Positions 16,373-25,244 of a stretch of 64,000 bases of DNA are shown in pieces. Below the pieces are notes generated by a model. That model was given only the letters and a program-made list of their open reading frames with translations, ran no database searches and was not told where the DNA came from. This DNA comes from an uncultured Muribaculaceae bacterium. GTDB lineage: Bacteria; Bacteroidota; Bacteroidia; Bacteroidales; Muribaculaceae. The DNA is taken from NCBI GenBank assembly GCA_934675575.1, contig CAKUQQ010000007.1, positions 1-64,000 of the forward strand. Direction: 5' to 3'. The first letter of the stretch is position 1. Every line of letters starts with the position of its first letter. Position numbers and translations under genes: made by a program.

Positions 16373-17016
16373 AAGAAAGAACGAAAAAAGAATTTGAACT
16401 TCTGTTTGAGCATTATCCGCAGCTCGAAGAGTGCAGAGAAAACATAGCCAAGGCGTTTGAGTTGCTGCTTGATTGCGGCAAGCAGGGAGGAATGGTCATG
16501 ACGTGCGGCAACGGCGGAAGTGCTGCCGACGCTACCCACATAGTGGGTGAGCTTATGAAGGGCTTCAAGCTTCACCGCCCATTGAGTAATGATGAGAAAC
16601 AGGCTATTGCCGATGCCTGCCCCGATGATGGCGAGTATTTGGGCAGCCGTTTGCAAAAAGGAATACGCGCGGTGTCGCTTGACGACCAGACGGCTATAGG
16701 CACAGCCGTGGCCAACGACAACGGAGCCGATATGCTGTTTGCGCAGCAGGTTTATGGCTACGGACGCGAGGGCGACGTGCTGATAGGGCTTTCCACGTCG
16801 GGCAACTCTGGAAATGTGGTGAGAGCTTGCCAAGTGGCAAAGGCAATAGGGGTGAAAGTGGTGGCCATGACTGGCCATGGCGGTGGCAAGATGAAGGGTT
16901 TGGCTGATGCGTTCATAGGTGTGCCAGCCACCGAGACCTACCGTATTCAGGAATATCACTTACCGGTGTATCACGCCCTGTGCGCCATGGTTGAGTCGGA
17001 GCTGTTTGACGAATAA
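16369..17016 (+). CDS. SIS-domain phosphosugar isomerase (GmhA-like)
   Basis: A 215-residue single SIS-domain protein resembling sedoheptulose 7-phosphate isomerase. The signature GNGGSAADATHIVGELMK is near residue 49. A second phosphate-binding loop (GLSTSGNSGNVVRA) is near 144 and the C-terminal YRIQEYHLPVYHAL segment is near 188. The length is somewhat above the GmhA norm of about 190. Its ATG overlaps the ROK kinase stop (ATGA), so the pair is translationally coupled. A role in heptose or phosphosugar metabolism is likely. Whether it makes LPS heptose or acts in catabolism of the mannosidase product is open. A strong terminator follows. Confidence 0.85.
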   Translation: MKERTKKEFELLFEHYPQLEECRENIAKAFELLLDCGKQGGMVMTCGNGGSAADATHIVGELMKGFKLHRPLSNDEKQAIADACPDDGEYLGSRLQKGIRAVSLDDQTAIGTAVANDNGADMLFAQQVYGYGREGDVLIGLSTSGNSGNVVRACQVAKAIGVKVVAMTGHGGGKMKGLADAFIGVPATETYRIQEYHLPVYHALCAMVESELFDE

Positions 17017-17043
17017 ATCGTGCATTGCAGAAATTAAAATGAT

Positions 17044-17078
17044 AGTGGGTTGGTGCGGTTGCATCAACCCACTTTTTT
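17044..17078 (+). terminator. intrinsic terminator after the SIS isomerase gene
   Basis: A perfect 9-bp stem (AGTGGGTTG / CAACCCACT) with a 12-base loop followed by TTTTTT, 28 bases past the stop codon. It closes the mannosidase-kinase-isomerase unit. Confidence 0.92.
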
Positions 17079-17174
17079 GTGATGGTGCAAAAGAAAATGC
17101 TGATAAATTGTGATGCGATGCAATAAAAGACTAAAAACTTCGTTGCGTTGTGGCTTGCGTATTGATTTTTGCAG

Positions 17175-17182
17175 TATCTTTG
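17175..17182 (+). promoter_or_regulatory. -7 box (TATCTTTG)
   Basis: TATCTTTG preceded by TTTTTGCAG, 29 bases before the next start codon. The extended form TTTGCAnTATCTTTG recurs at several promoters in the window. No clear -33 TTTG lies 19 bases upstream. Confidence 0.5.
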
Positions 17183-17210
17183 CCACAAATAAAGACAAAG
17201 GCATAGATTC

Positions 17211-17540
17211 ATGAAGAGAATTTTAGTCGTTCTGCTTGTGGCGTTGAGCCTGATGATGAGCGTGGATATTCACGCCCAGCTTCAGTGGCGTGAGTCAACG
17301 CGGCGTGTGGTGGGCAGAAGCCTGACCGACCCAGGGCAGACCGACGGAATAGAAATCTTCAGCAACAATGAGGCTATAGTGATAAGGACACAACACCGCA
17401 TACAGGTGCGCGTGTTCACGATATTGGGTCAACTGGTGTCGTCGGCCACGCTTAATCCGGGCACGTCGGAGCTGAAGATAAATTCGCGTGGAATCTATAT
17501 CGTGAAGATTGGCAACCTGACGCAAAAAGTGGCATTGTGA
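17211..17540 (+). CDS. short secreted protein made of a signal peptide and a type IX-sorting-like domain
   Basis: A 109-residue exported protein. A signal peptide (ILVVLLVALSLMMSVDIHAQ) is followed by about 25 polar residues and then a domain like the C-terminal sorting domain of T9SS cargo: IEIFSNNEAIVI, VRVFTILGQLVSSATLNPG, SRGIYIVKIGN, ending VAL. Normal T9SS cargo has a large passenger between these parts; here there is almost none. It may be a remnant, a small surface protein, or a stand-alone beta domain. It lies between the mannosidase operon and an HD-domain gene. Confidence 0.6.
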   Translation: MKRILVVLLVALSLMMSVDIHAQLQWRESTRRVVGRSLTDPGQTDGIEIFSNNEAIVIRTQHRIQVRVFTILGQLVSSATLNPGTSELKINSRGIYIVKIGNLTQKVAL

Positions 17541-17612
17541 CAGCAGATGTGCGTGTGCAATGTGGCGTGGGGTGACAACCAGTTTTGTTTCGGCTAAGCC
17601 GGAGAGGGGAAA

Positions 17613-18212
17613 ATGATAGACTATAATTCAATTATTGAGAGATATTATAAGCCAGGCAATGACGACTACAAGTTGCTGATGGCTCATAGCCGTCAAGTGG
17701 CGGAATTGTCAAAACAACTGTGTGAACGCTTAATAGCAAATCACTGTCCCATAGATGAGGATTTTGTGTATGAGGCTGCCATGCTGCATGATATAGGCAT
17801 GTTTAAGACCAATGCTCCAAGCATATTCTGCTACGGAACAGAGCCATATATATGCCACGGAATAATTGGCAAGAAGTTGCTCGACAGCATAGGCTTGTAT
17901 AGGCACGCGCTGGTGTGCGAGAGGCACACCGGAGCCGGCTTGACGACAGAGGAGATAATAGCGCAAAATCTGCCGTTGCCGCACCGCGACATGGTGCCGC
18001 AGAGCCTTGAGGAAAAGGTGGTGTGCTATGCCGACAAATTCTATAGCAAGTCGCACATAGCTCCAGCCAAGCCAATAGAAAAAGTGAGGGCACAACTGAG
18101 CAAGTTTGGCGCTGGCACTACGCAGAGATTTGATGCTATGGCAGAGCTGTTTGGAGAGCCCGACTATGCCTCCATTGACGCGGAATTGCGTGCTGAGGAG
18201 CAATCGAAGTGA
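17613..18212 (+). CDS. HD-domain protein (predicted phosphohydrolase)
   Basis: A 199-residue cytoplasmic HD-superfamily protein. The metal-binding pattern is visible: His in MAHSRQVAEL (near residue 26), HD in AAMLHDIGMF (near 57), and later His residues in YICHGIIG and CERHTGAGL (near 85-110). This matches the HDIG group of small phosphohydrolases acting on nucleotides or phosphosugars. The strong purine-rich site GGAGAGGGG sits just before the ATG. The upstream neighbour is a small secreted protein and the downstream one is lptD, neither clearly related. Confidence 0.78.
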   Translation: MIDYNSIIERYYKPGNDDYKLLMAHSRQVAELSKQLCERLIANHCPIDEDFVYEAAMLHDIGMFKTNAPSIFCYGTEPYICHGIIGKKLLDSIGLYRHALVCERHTGAGLTTEEIIAQNLPLPHRDMVPQSLEEKVVCYADKFYSKSHIAPAKPIEKVRAQLSKFGAGTTQRFDAMAELFGEPDYASIDAELRAEEQSK

Positions 18213-18289
18213 TGATTTTCATGGTTCTTTTGTGGGGCGAGATAACATTTATTATGTCGCAAAGATGAGTGTAAATAGTGATAAATGCT

Positions 18290-18297
18290 TAATTTTG
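18290..18297 (+). promoter_or_regulatory. -7 box (TAATTTTG) before lptD
   Basis: TAATTTTG followed by CAC, 30 bases before the lptD TTG start codon. No TTTG at the expected -33 spacing, so this is a half-match. Confidence 0.4.
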
Positions 18298-18327
18298 CAC
18301 TTTGCGTAAAGAAATTAGATTTTTCAG

Positions 18328-21018
18328 TTGAAGAAAGCTCACATATCGGTAGCGACATTGCTGGCTGTCATTGGCATTAACATTGCCGGGGGCAACTATG
18401 GTAACGCACAGACTGTGCCAACGGCCAATCCTGCCGACACAGCTGCCGCACACGCTGCCACCGATACGGCAGCAGCGGTCGATACTTCAAAATTTGTGAC
18501 GCATTTTGTTGACCTTGACCATGTGGTGGATTTTTCTGCCAAAGACTCGCTTGTGCTTTATGGAAAGAAAGACGCAAGAATGTATGGTCAGGGCAATATC
18601 ACCTATGGACAAATAAATCTGAATGCCGACGAGATTAACATGGACATGGACAAAAGCGAGGTGCATGCCGTGGGACGTCCAGACACAACAGGTGAAATCA
18701 AGGGAACTCCGGTGTTTAAGCAGGGCAACGACGAGTATAAGTCGAAGGCCATGAATTATAACTTCAAGAGTCAGCGCGGATACATCACTGACATCATGAC
18801 CACGCAAGGAGAGGGCTACCTGACAGGCGGCATCACAAAGAAGATGGAGAATGGTGAGTATTACATACAGAATGGACGATACACCACTTGTAACGACCAC
18901 GACCATCCCCACTTTTATCTGCAGCTCACAAAAGGCAAGGTAATTCCGAAAAAGAATATTGTGACAGGCCCGGCTTACATGGTGCTTGAGGACTTGCCCC
19001 TGCCTGTGGCCGTGCCGTTTGGCTATTTCCCCTTTACCGACAAATATAGCAGCGGTGTGCTTATGCCAACGTTTGGTGAGGATTACAACCGAGGCTTTTA
19101 TTTGCGCAACGGAGGTTATTATTTCGCTTTAAGCAAATATATGGACTTGGCCCTGACTGGCGAGATTTACACTCGCGGCTCGTGGGGACTGACGGCACAG
19201 TCGAGCTATGTGAAACGCTACAAGTATTCGGGCAGCTTCAATGTGAGCTATCTGACCACTGTGACCGGCGACAAAGGCGAGTCGGACTACAACAAGATGA
19301 AGAATTTCAGAATACAGTGGTCGCACAGCCAAAATGCCAAGGCAAACCCCAACATGAGTTTGTCGGCGAGCGTGAATTTCTCCACGAGCGGATATTCTCG
19401 AAACAACCTTGATGACTATTATAGCCAGAATTTCACCGAAAACACTAAGAGCAGCACGGTGAATATGACATATAAGTTTCCGGGCTCAAAATGGTCGCTA
19501 TCCACCACGGCGAGCGTGTCGCAGCGCACAGCCGACTCCACGGTGAGCGTGTCATTTCCTAACTTTACGCTCACAATGTCGCAGCTGGCTCCTTTTAAGC
19601 GCAAACACGCCGTGGGCGACGAGAAATGGTATGAGAAGATAAGGCTGTCGTACTCCGGACGTTTCCAAAATTCGCTGACGGCAAAACAAGACCAATTTTT
19701 CAAAAAGAGCCTTGTGAAAGACTGGCGCAACGGCATGACGCATCAAGTGCCAATCTCGGCAACGTTCAATCTGTTTAAGTATATAAACGTTACACCGTCG
19801 GTGTCGCTCAACGACCGCATGTACACCAACAAAGTGCGTCGCCAGTGGGACCCCAATGCAAGCGCCGTGGTGCGTGATACAAGTTATAATTTCTATAACG
19901 TGTTTGACTTCAACGCCTCGTTGTCGCTCAACACCAAGCTGTATGGATTCTTCAAGCCACTGCGCATTTTTGGTGATAAGGTGCAGATGATAAGACACGT
20001 CATCACGCCCACGGTGTCGCTCTCGGCCGCACCTGATTTCAGCAGCCCATTTTGGGGCTACTATGGCCGCTATGCCTATACCGATGCCGAAGGCAAGAAC
20101 CATATAGAAAAATACAGCTATTTTTCTAACTCGCTGTATGGCACACCGGGCACAGGCAAGACTGGAACCGTTTCGTTCAGCATAGCCAACAACCTTGAGG
20201 CCAAGGTTAAGAGCAACGAAGACAGCACTGGCTTTAAGAAAGTGTCGCTGATTGAGAATTTCACACTGTCGCAGTCATATAACATGGCTGCCGACTCGTT
20301 GCGCTGGAGCAACCTTAACACTACCATGATGCTCAGACTCATGAAAGGTTTCAACTTGAACCTTAACGCCACATGGGACGTGTATAAATATGCACTCAAC
20401 GAATATGGCAACCCAGTGAGGATTAATAAGCTCAGATTGTTTCATGGTGGAGGTTGGGGCAGGCTGTCGAGCACTGGCACGTCGTTCTCCTACACGTTGA
20501 GCAACGACACGTTCAGCAAGTGGCGCAAGAAGAAAAAGGAACAGCCCAAGAAAGAGCAGCAGCCTGACCAGTTACCTGAAAGCCCTGAAAATCTTGAAGA
20601 CTCGGAGCAAGCGTCGAGCAGCGACATAAAGCTGAACCCAGACGGATATATGCAATGGAGTTGCCCTTGGAGCTTGTCGGCCAACTACTCGGTGAACTAT
20701 GGTTATGGCGAGTTTGACAAAAAGAAAATGGAGTATAAAGGCAAGTTTACGCAAAACTTGAGTTTTTCTGGTTCGTTGCAACCTACAAAAAACTGGCGTT
20801 TCTCATTCTCGGCAAGCTATAACTTCGACACAGGCAAGATAGCTTACATGAACTGCAATGTGTCGCGTGAAATGCACTGCTTCACCATGAGTGCAAGTTT
20901 TGTGCCTGTGGGTCCCTACAAATCATATAGTTTCCACATAGCTGTGAAGTCGTCGTTGCTTAGCGACTTGAAGTATGACAAGCGTTCAAGCTACAGCAAC
21001 GGTGTGCAGTGGTATTGA
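18328..21018 (+). CDS. lptD: LPS-assembly outer-membrane protein LptD
   Basis: An 896-residue outer-membrane protein that inserts lipopolysaccharide into the outer leaflet. A signal peptide is followed by a low-complexity Ala/Thr/Asp segment (about residues 28-55). An OstA/LptA-like jellyroll comes next (LNADEINMDMDKSEVHAVGR near 95), then a long beta-barrel with many alternating Tyr/Ser/Asn strands to the end. A Lys/Glu/Pro-rich insertion lies near residue 735. The start is TTG at 18328: an in-frame TAG at 18316 rules out a start further upstream and no ATG is near. Two cysteines near residue 190 are present. It is within 20 kb of lptB and lpxK, as expected of an LPS-producing Bacteroidales. 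Confidence 0.87.
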   Translation: MKKAHISVATLLAVIGINIAGGNYGNAQTVPTANPADTAAAHAATDTAAAVDTSKFVTHFVDLDHVVDFSAKDSLVLYGKKDARMYGQGNITYGQINLNADEINMDMDKSEVHAVGRPDTTGEIKGTPVFKQGNDEYKSKAMNYNFKSQRGYITDIMTTQGEGYLTGGITKKMENGEYYIQNGRYTTCNDHDHPHFYLQLTKGKVIPKKNIVTGPAYMVLEDLPLPVAVPFGYFPFTDKYSSGVLMPTFGEDYNRGFYLRNGGYYFALSKYMDLALTGEIYTRGSWGLTAQSSYVKRYKYSGSFNVSYLTTVTGDKGESDYNKMKNFRIQWSHSQNAKANPNMSLSASVNFSTSGYSRNNLDDYYSQNFTENTKSSTVNMTYKFPGSKWSLSTTASVSQRTADSTVSVSFPNFTLTMSQLAPFKRKHAVGDEKWYEKIRLSYSGRFQNSLTAKQDQFFKKSLVKDWRNGMTHQVPISATFNLFKYINVTPSVSLNDRMYTNKVRRQWDPNASAVVRDTSYNFYNVFDFNASLSLNTKLYGFFKPLRIFGDKVQMIRHVITPTVSLSAAPDFSSPFWGYYGRYAYTDAEGKNHIEKYSYFSNSLYGTPGTGKTGTVSFSIANNLEAKVKSNEDSTGFKKVSLIENFTLSQSYNMAADSLRWSNLNTTMMLRLMKGFNLNLNATWDVYKYALNEYGNPVRINKLRLFHGGGWGRLSSTGTSFSYTLSNDTFSKWRKKKKEQPKKEQQPDQLPESPENLEDSEQASSSDIKLNPDGYMQWSCPWSLSANYSVNYGYGEFDKKKMEYKGKFTQNLSFSGSLQPTKNWRFSFSASYNFDTGKIAYMNCNVSREMHCFTMSASFVPVGPYKSYSFHIAVKSSLLSDLKYDKRSSYSNGVQWY

Positions 21019-21072
21019 GGTGTTTGGCAAGTGTGCTGGGCGTGCCGGCGGTAAAAACGTAGCGTGCTGTTG

Positions 21073-21774
21073 TTATGGCTGCTGCTTGTCCTCGTTGGAG
21101 AGAGCCGGAGTGTCAGGGTCGCTGTTGTAGCGGTCAACATATTCCATGAAAAAGAAATTCACCATATAAGTTTTCTTATAGTCTTTCATCATAGTGTAGC
21201 GTCGCAACAGGTCGGGGTAACGCTCAAGAAGTTGTGACAAAAATTTGCTGTTGACTTCTGTCACGGTCTTTTCCTTGGTGTCGATAAGATAGTAGGGGGC
21301 GGATTCATACATGAAAATGTCGGAATTGGCAATCAGTGCGTCAACTGTGGGTGAGTAGTAGTTGACGGCGTTTGCAAGCAATTCGTCGTTTGACAAAGCG
21401 GCCGGCTCATAGCGCAAAAATGCAATTTTTGCTGAGAAATAAAGAGGCATGTAGTTGCTTGCAATGCGGCTGCTGCAAGTGTAGTGACGCTGCAAGTAGG
21501 AGCCGTTGACGAGCCATGTGGTGTCGCCTATTGCCACGGCGAGGGCTTGGTTGCGCAAGACGTTGCGTGCGCGGCTGTCGGCATCAAACGAATACTCCAG
21601 ACAGGTGTGAACTCTGAAAAAAGGATTAATGATTAGCGATGCCGGTGAGGTAGATGTGATGCCTTGCCAGGAGTCGTAAACGTAGAGGGTGTCGCTGTTT
21701 TCTTGTGCCGATGCTTGTGTGTGGCAAGCGATGGTGAGCGCCAACAGAAGCAAGTGAGCTATGAATTGTTTCAT
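21073..21774 (-). CDS. exported protein of unknown function
   Basis: A 233-residue exported protein starting at ATG 21774 behind AAAAAGAG; the frame is open to 21807. The signal peptide is FIAHLLLLALTIACHTQASAQ. The mature part holds segments such as TLYVYDSWQGI, FDADSRARNVLRNQALAV and a long helical C-terminus (FLSQLLERYPDLLRRYTMMKDYKKT) ending in a charged tail. Only one cysteine pair region (TCSSR) is seen. I recognise no catalytic motif or family with confidence. It converges with lptD, 54 bases away, and is divergent from nhaD. Confidence 0.6.
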   Translation of the reverse strand: MKQFIAHLLLLALTIACHTQASAQENSDTLYVYDSWQGITSTSPASLIINPFFRVHTCLEYSFDADSRARNVLRNQALAVAIGDTTWLVNGSYLQRHYTCSSRIASNYMPLYFSAKIAFLRYEPAALSNDELLANAVNYYSPTVDALIANSDIFMYESAPYYLIDTKEKTVTEVNSKFLSQLLERYPDLLRRYTMMKDYKKTYMVNFFFMEYVDRYNSDPDTPALSNEDKQQP

Positions 21775-21929
21775 CTCTTTTTCTTGATTAAAATGTTTGC
21801 GTGGCAAAAGTAGTAAAAAGCCATGTGAAATGTTTGGCTGAATGTGTGGTAATGGAGCGGCAAACGCTTGCTTTAACTAAAATTTGAAATAAAAAACAAA
21901 AGTTTAGTAGCGAAAACGAGACTAAGGTG

Positions 21930-21937
21930 TATCTTTA
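21930..21937 (+). promoter_or_regulatory. -7 box (TATCTTTA) before nhaD
   Basis: TATCTTTA, one base from consensus, about 100 bases before the nhaD start in a divergent intergenic region of 265 bases. Confidence 0.3.
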
Positions 21938-22039
21938 CGTTACTGAAAAAGTTAACTTCAGAAGCAATGGTGAGGTGGGTTGACGGAATGCCAATTTGCC
22001 TCATGTGAAAAAAATCAAGATAAAAGAATTTTTACTGTT

Positions 22040-23455
22040 ATGAGCCTAACGATTGCAATAGTTTTGGTTTTTCTCATTGGATATGCCTGCATAGCCTTTG
22101 AGAACAGCCTGAAAGTCAACAAGACCGCGACGGCATTGCTTATGTGTGTGATATGCTGGTCACTCTACATGTTTGGCAGCCCAGACTACGTGATGCAGTT
22201 TCACAGCGAAGACTTTTCGCGGTTTTTTGCGGCGTTTCACCTTGACGACAAGATGGCTGCTGCAAGGCAATTTGTGACGCAAGACATATTGCTTGGCCAC
22301 TTGGGCGACACTTGTGAAATCCTGTTCTTCCTTATGGGCGCAATGACCATAGTGGAGGTGGTTGACACCAACGGCGGATTTGACTTTGTGCGCAGCAAAC
22401 TTGCCACTCGCGGCAAACGCTCGCTGCTGTGGCGCATAGTGCTGATAACATTTTTCTTGTCGGCGGTGCTTGACAATCTCACCACTTGCATTGTGATGAT
22501 TATGGTGCTGCGCAAGATTGTGGACGACCGAAACGACCGCATGGTGTATGCTTCGCTGGTGGTGCTTGCCGCCAACAGTGGAGGCGCATTTTCACCAATA
22601 GGCGACGTCACGACTATAATGCTGTGGATAAAAGGCAACATAACATCGGCTGGCGTTGTCAAGGAGGTGTTTTTGCCGGCACTGGTGTCGATTGTGGTGC
22701 CCACGCTCTTGCTTCAATATAAGTTGAAAGGAAAGTTGACCACAAGTGTTGACACCTCGGAATTGATGAACTCATCGCTCTCAAAAAGTGAGCGTGTGGC
22801 AGTGTTTGCAGTAGGTGTGGGCGGACTGATGTCTGTGCCGTTTTTCCGCACGCTCACAGGCTTGCCGCCGTTTATGGGCATATTGTTTGTGCTTGGTGTG
22901 CTGTGGGCCATGACAGAGGTGTTCTTGAGATATGAGAATGAGTGTGATGGCACAATGACTGAGCGTGTGTCGAAGATTGTGCACAAGATAGACTTGTCAA
23001 CCATCTTGTTTTTCCTCGGAATACTGATGGCGGTTGGGTCATTGAGCGAAATAGGCGTGTTGTCGAGTTTCGGCCAGTGGCTGGAGAAGGCTACTGACGG
23101 CAATGCCTATCTGGTGACAGGCGTGATAGGCATCGTGTCGTCAATCGTTGATAATGTGCCGCTTGTGGCCGGCTGCATGGGCATGTATAGTATAGTGCCG
23201 GCAACTGTTGCGGCTGGCGACCCGGAACTGCTCATGTTTGTGACCGACGGGCAGTTTTGGCAGTTGCTAGCCTACTGTGCCGGAGTGGGCGGCAGCTTGC
23301 TCATAATAGGCAGTGCGGCAGGCGTGGTGGTTATGGGCCTGGAGAAAATCACTTTCGGGTGGTATATGCGCAACATAACCCTTGTGGGCTTGCTGGGCTA
23401 CCTGGCCGGTATGCTTGTGTATTGGCTTGAGCGCATGTTTATATTCGGAGCCTGA
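22040..23455 (+). CDS. nhaD: Na+/H+ antiporter NhaD
   Basis: A 471-residue inner-membrane protein exchanging sodium (or lithium) for protons. It has about 12 hydrophobic helices. Two features of the NhaD/ion-transporter superfamily are visible: the AVLDNLTTCIVMI segment in the first half and the matching SIVDNVPLVAGCMGMYS segment in the second half, which are the paired discontinuous-helix motifs. A cytoplasmic charged loop (SSLSKSERVAV) lies mid-protein. ATG 22040 starts the first helix (SLTIAIVLVFLIGYAC); the frame extends to 21980 without extra membrane character. It is probably a single-gene unit for pH and sodium homeostasis. Confidence 0.9.
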   Translation: MSLTIAIVLVFLIGYACIAFENSLKVNKTATALLMCVICWSLYMFGSPDYVMQFHSEDFSRFFAAFHLDDKMAAARQFVTQDILLGHLGDTCEILFFLMGAMTIVEVVDTNGGFDFVRSKLATRGKRSLLWRIVLITFFLSAVLDNLTTCIVMIMVLRKIVDDRNDRMVYASLVVLAANSGGAFSPIGDVTTIMLWIKGNITSAGVVKEVFLPALVSIVVPTLLLQYKLKGKLTTSVDTSELMNSSLSKSERVAVFAVGVGGLMSVPFFRTLTGLPPFMGILFVLGVLWAMTEVFLRYENECDGTMTERVSKIVHKIDLSTILFFLGILMAVGSLSEIGVLSSFGQWLEKATDGNAYLVTGVIGIVSSIVDNVPLVAGCMGMYSIVPATVAAGDPELLMFVTDGQFWQLLAYCAGVGGSLLIIGSAAGVVVMGLEKITFGWYMRNITLVGLLGYLAGMLVYWLERMFIFGA

Positions 23456-23506
23456 CGATGTCGGCAATGTTTTGCCATTGGCTTAGGAAGAATGAGCAGA
23501 TTGTTG

Positions 23507-23514
23507 TAATTTTG
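23507..23514 (+). promoter_or_regulatory. -7 box (TAATTTTG) before the nitroreductase gene
   Basis: TAATTTTG, 28 bases before the nitroreductase ATG. The -33 element is not clear. Confidence 0.4.
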
Positions 23515-23542
23515 TGGAAACACCAAACAGAAACTAAGAGAT

Positions 23543-24085
23543 ATGGAGAATAACTTTCATGAGTTGCTGCTTAGGCGGCACAGCATAAGGAAATATACTG
23601 ACGAGGAGCTGAGTGCCGACGACATAAAAACAATTGTGGAGGCAGGGTTGCTTGCCCCGACGTCGAAGAATGCACGCTCGTGGAGCTTCACGGTGGTAGA
23701 TGACACAGCCACACTGGAGCAGCTCGCGAAATGCAAACCTATGTTTGCTACACCCATTGCGCGCTGCAAGGTGGCAGTAGTGGTGAGCGGAAATCCGGAG
23801 AAAAGCGACGTGTGGATAGAGGATACCGCAATAGCTGCCGCATATATGCAGCTGCAGGTGGAGGCCCTTGGGCTGGGCAGCTGCTGGATTCAGGTGCGTA
23901 ACCGCATGTGCGACCAAGACGAGACCGCAAGCGAGTGTGTGAAAAACATTCTTAACATGGACGGCGCGCAGCAGGTGTTGTGTGTGATAACCATAGGCCA
24001 CAAGAACGAGGCTCGCAAGCCTGCCAATCCCGACAAACTCAAGTGGGAGCAGGTGCATGTGGGCGTATGGAAAGACCCGGAATGA
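23543..24085 (+). CDS. nitroreductase-family flavoprotein
   Basis: A 180-residue FMN-dependent oxidoreductase of the nitroreductase family. The N-terminal signature RRHSIRKYTDEELSADD (residues 9-25) provides the phosphate-binding arginines, followed by LAPTSKNARSWSF. A central AAAYMQLQVEALGLGSCW segment forms the conserved helix. The C-terminus is short. Family members reduce quinones, nitro compounds or flavins; the physiological substrate is not predictable. It is followed 13 bases later by a KdsC-like phosphatase and then by Maf, so these three are probably one transcript. Confidence 0.88.
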   Translation: MENNFHELLLRRHSIRKYTDEELSADDIKTIVEAGLLAPTSKNARSWSFTVVDDTATLEQLAKCKPMFATPIARCKVAVVVSGNPEKSDVWIEDTAIAAAYMQLQVEALGLGSCWIQVRNRMCDQDETASECVKNILNMDGAQQVLCVITIGHKNEARKPANPDKLKWEQVHVGVWKDPE

Positions 24086-24098
24086 AAAATAAACTGAG

Positions 24099-24623
24099 AT
24101 GAGTTCTATCAGCTACGATTTGAAAAAAATAAAAGGAGTGGCTTTTGATGTTGATGGCGTGTTGTCGCCGTCAACCATTCCGCTGTCGCCAGAGGGTGAG
24201 CCTATGCGTATGGTCAACATCAAAGACGGCTATGCCTTGCAGCTTGCGGTGAAGCAAGGTCTGGAAATTGCTATAATAAGCGGTGCCAAGACAAAAGCCG
24301 TGGAAGTGAGATTTGCAGGACTTGGCGTGAAAAACGTGTATATGGGGGCTGCCGTGAAGTTGCCAATCTTTGAGCAATGGCTCAACAAGTGCGGCTTGAG
24401 CGCTGATGAGGTGGCATACGTGGGCGATGACATTCCCGACTTGCACGTGATGCGTGCTGCCGGTCTGGCCGTTGCGCCTAATGATGCAGCAGTGGAGGCT
24501 AAGGCCGAAGCCGCATACATTTCGCCATGCAATGGCGGCTATGGCGTGGGGCGCGACTTGCTCGAACAGATATTGAAAGCTCAAGGCCACTGGCTTGACG
24601 ACCGTCATGCCTTCGGGTGGTGA
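24099..24623 (+). CDS. KdsC-like HAD phosphatase (Kdo 8-phosphate phosphatase)
   Basis: A 174-residue HAD-superfamily phosphatase without a cap domain, like KdsC, which removes phosphate from 3-deoxy-D-manno-octulosonate 8-phosphate in Kdo/LPS synthesis. Motif I is FDVDGVLS (nucleophile Asp near residue 17). Motif II Ser/Thr lies in [12 protein letters not shown]. Motif IV is YVGDDIPDL near 107. The KdsC-type sequence [14 protein letters not shown] is at the C-terminus. Length and motifs fit KdsC well. It sits in a probable operon with a nitroreductase and Maf. Confidence 0.85.
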   Translation: MSSISYDLKKIKGVAFDVDGVLSPSTIPLSPEGEPMRMVNIKDGYALQLAVKQGLEIAIISGAKTKAVEVRFAGLGVKNVYMGAAVKLPIFEQWLNKCGLSADEVAYVGDDIPDLHVMRAAGLAVAPNDAAVEAKAEAAYISPCNGGYGVGRDLLEQILKAQGHWLDDRHAFGW

Positions 24624-24662
24624 TGAGAAGCCTTTATTTGTAGGGAAAAAAGAAATGATGTT

Positions 24663-25244
24663 GTGAAACCGTTAGAAAATCTGAAAAAATATCGAATAGT
24701 GCTGGCGAGCGGCTCGCCACGACGCAAGGAGCTGCTTGGTGAGCTTGGCATTGACTTTGTGGTAGATGTCAAGAAAGGTATTGACGAAAGTTACCCTGCC
24801 GACATGCCTGCCGAGCAAATATCGGAATACATATCGCGTGAAAAAGCCGCGGCATATAGCGTGGCTGCTGACGAGCTACTGATAACTGCCGACACCACTG
24901 TGGTGCTTGACGGTGAGGCTTTAGGGAAACCGCAAGACAATGTCGGGGCCAAGACAATGCTCCGAAAACTTTCGGGCAAGACTCACTTGGTGGTGACAGG
25001 AGTGGCCATAACCACAGTCGAGAGGCAGAAAACATTCAGCGCTGTGACCGAGGTGGAGTTTGCCAACCTCGATGACGATGAGATTGACTATTACGTTGAG
25101 AATTTCAGCCCGCTTGACAAAGCTGGCGCATACGGGATACAGGAATGGATAGGGTGTGCTGGAGTGAAGCGCATTTCTGGCAGCTTCTATAATGTGATGG
25201 GCTTGCCGGTGCAGCGACTGTATGCGGAGCTGAAGGCGTTTTAG
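24663..25244 (+). CDS. Maf-family nucleotide pyrophosphatase
   Basis: A 193-residue Maf protein that hydrolyses non-canonical or certain canonical nucleoside triphosphates to monophosphates. The signature VLASGSPRRKELLGELG is at residues 13-29. TADTTVVLDGEALGKPQ near 77 and the QEWIGCAGVKRISGSFYNVMGLP end are typical. The start is GTG at 24663: the nearby ATGs are in another frame and run into a stop, and AGGGAAAAAAG provides a ribosome site. The stop codon overlaps the stop of a convergent gene by four bases. Confidence 0.93.
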   Translation: MKPLENLKKYRIVLASGSPRRKELLGELGIDFVVDVKKGIDESYPADMPAEQISEYISREKAAAYSVAADELLITADTTVVLDGEALGKPQDNVGAKTMLRKLSGKTHLVVTGVAITTVERQKTFSAVTEVEFANLDDDEIDYYVENFSPLDKAGAYGIQEWIGCAGVKRISGSFYNVMGLPVQRLYAELKAF

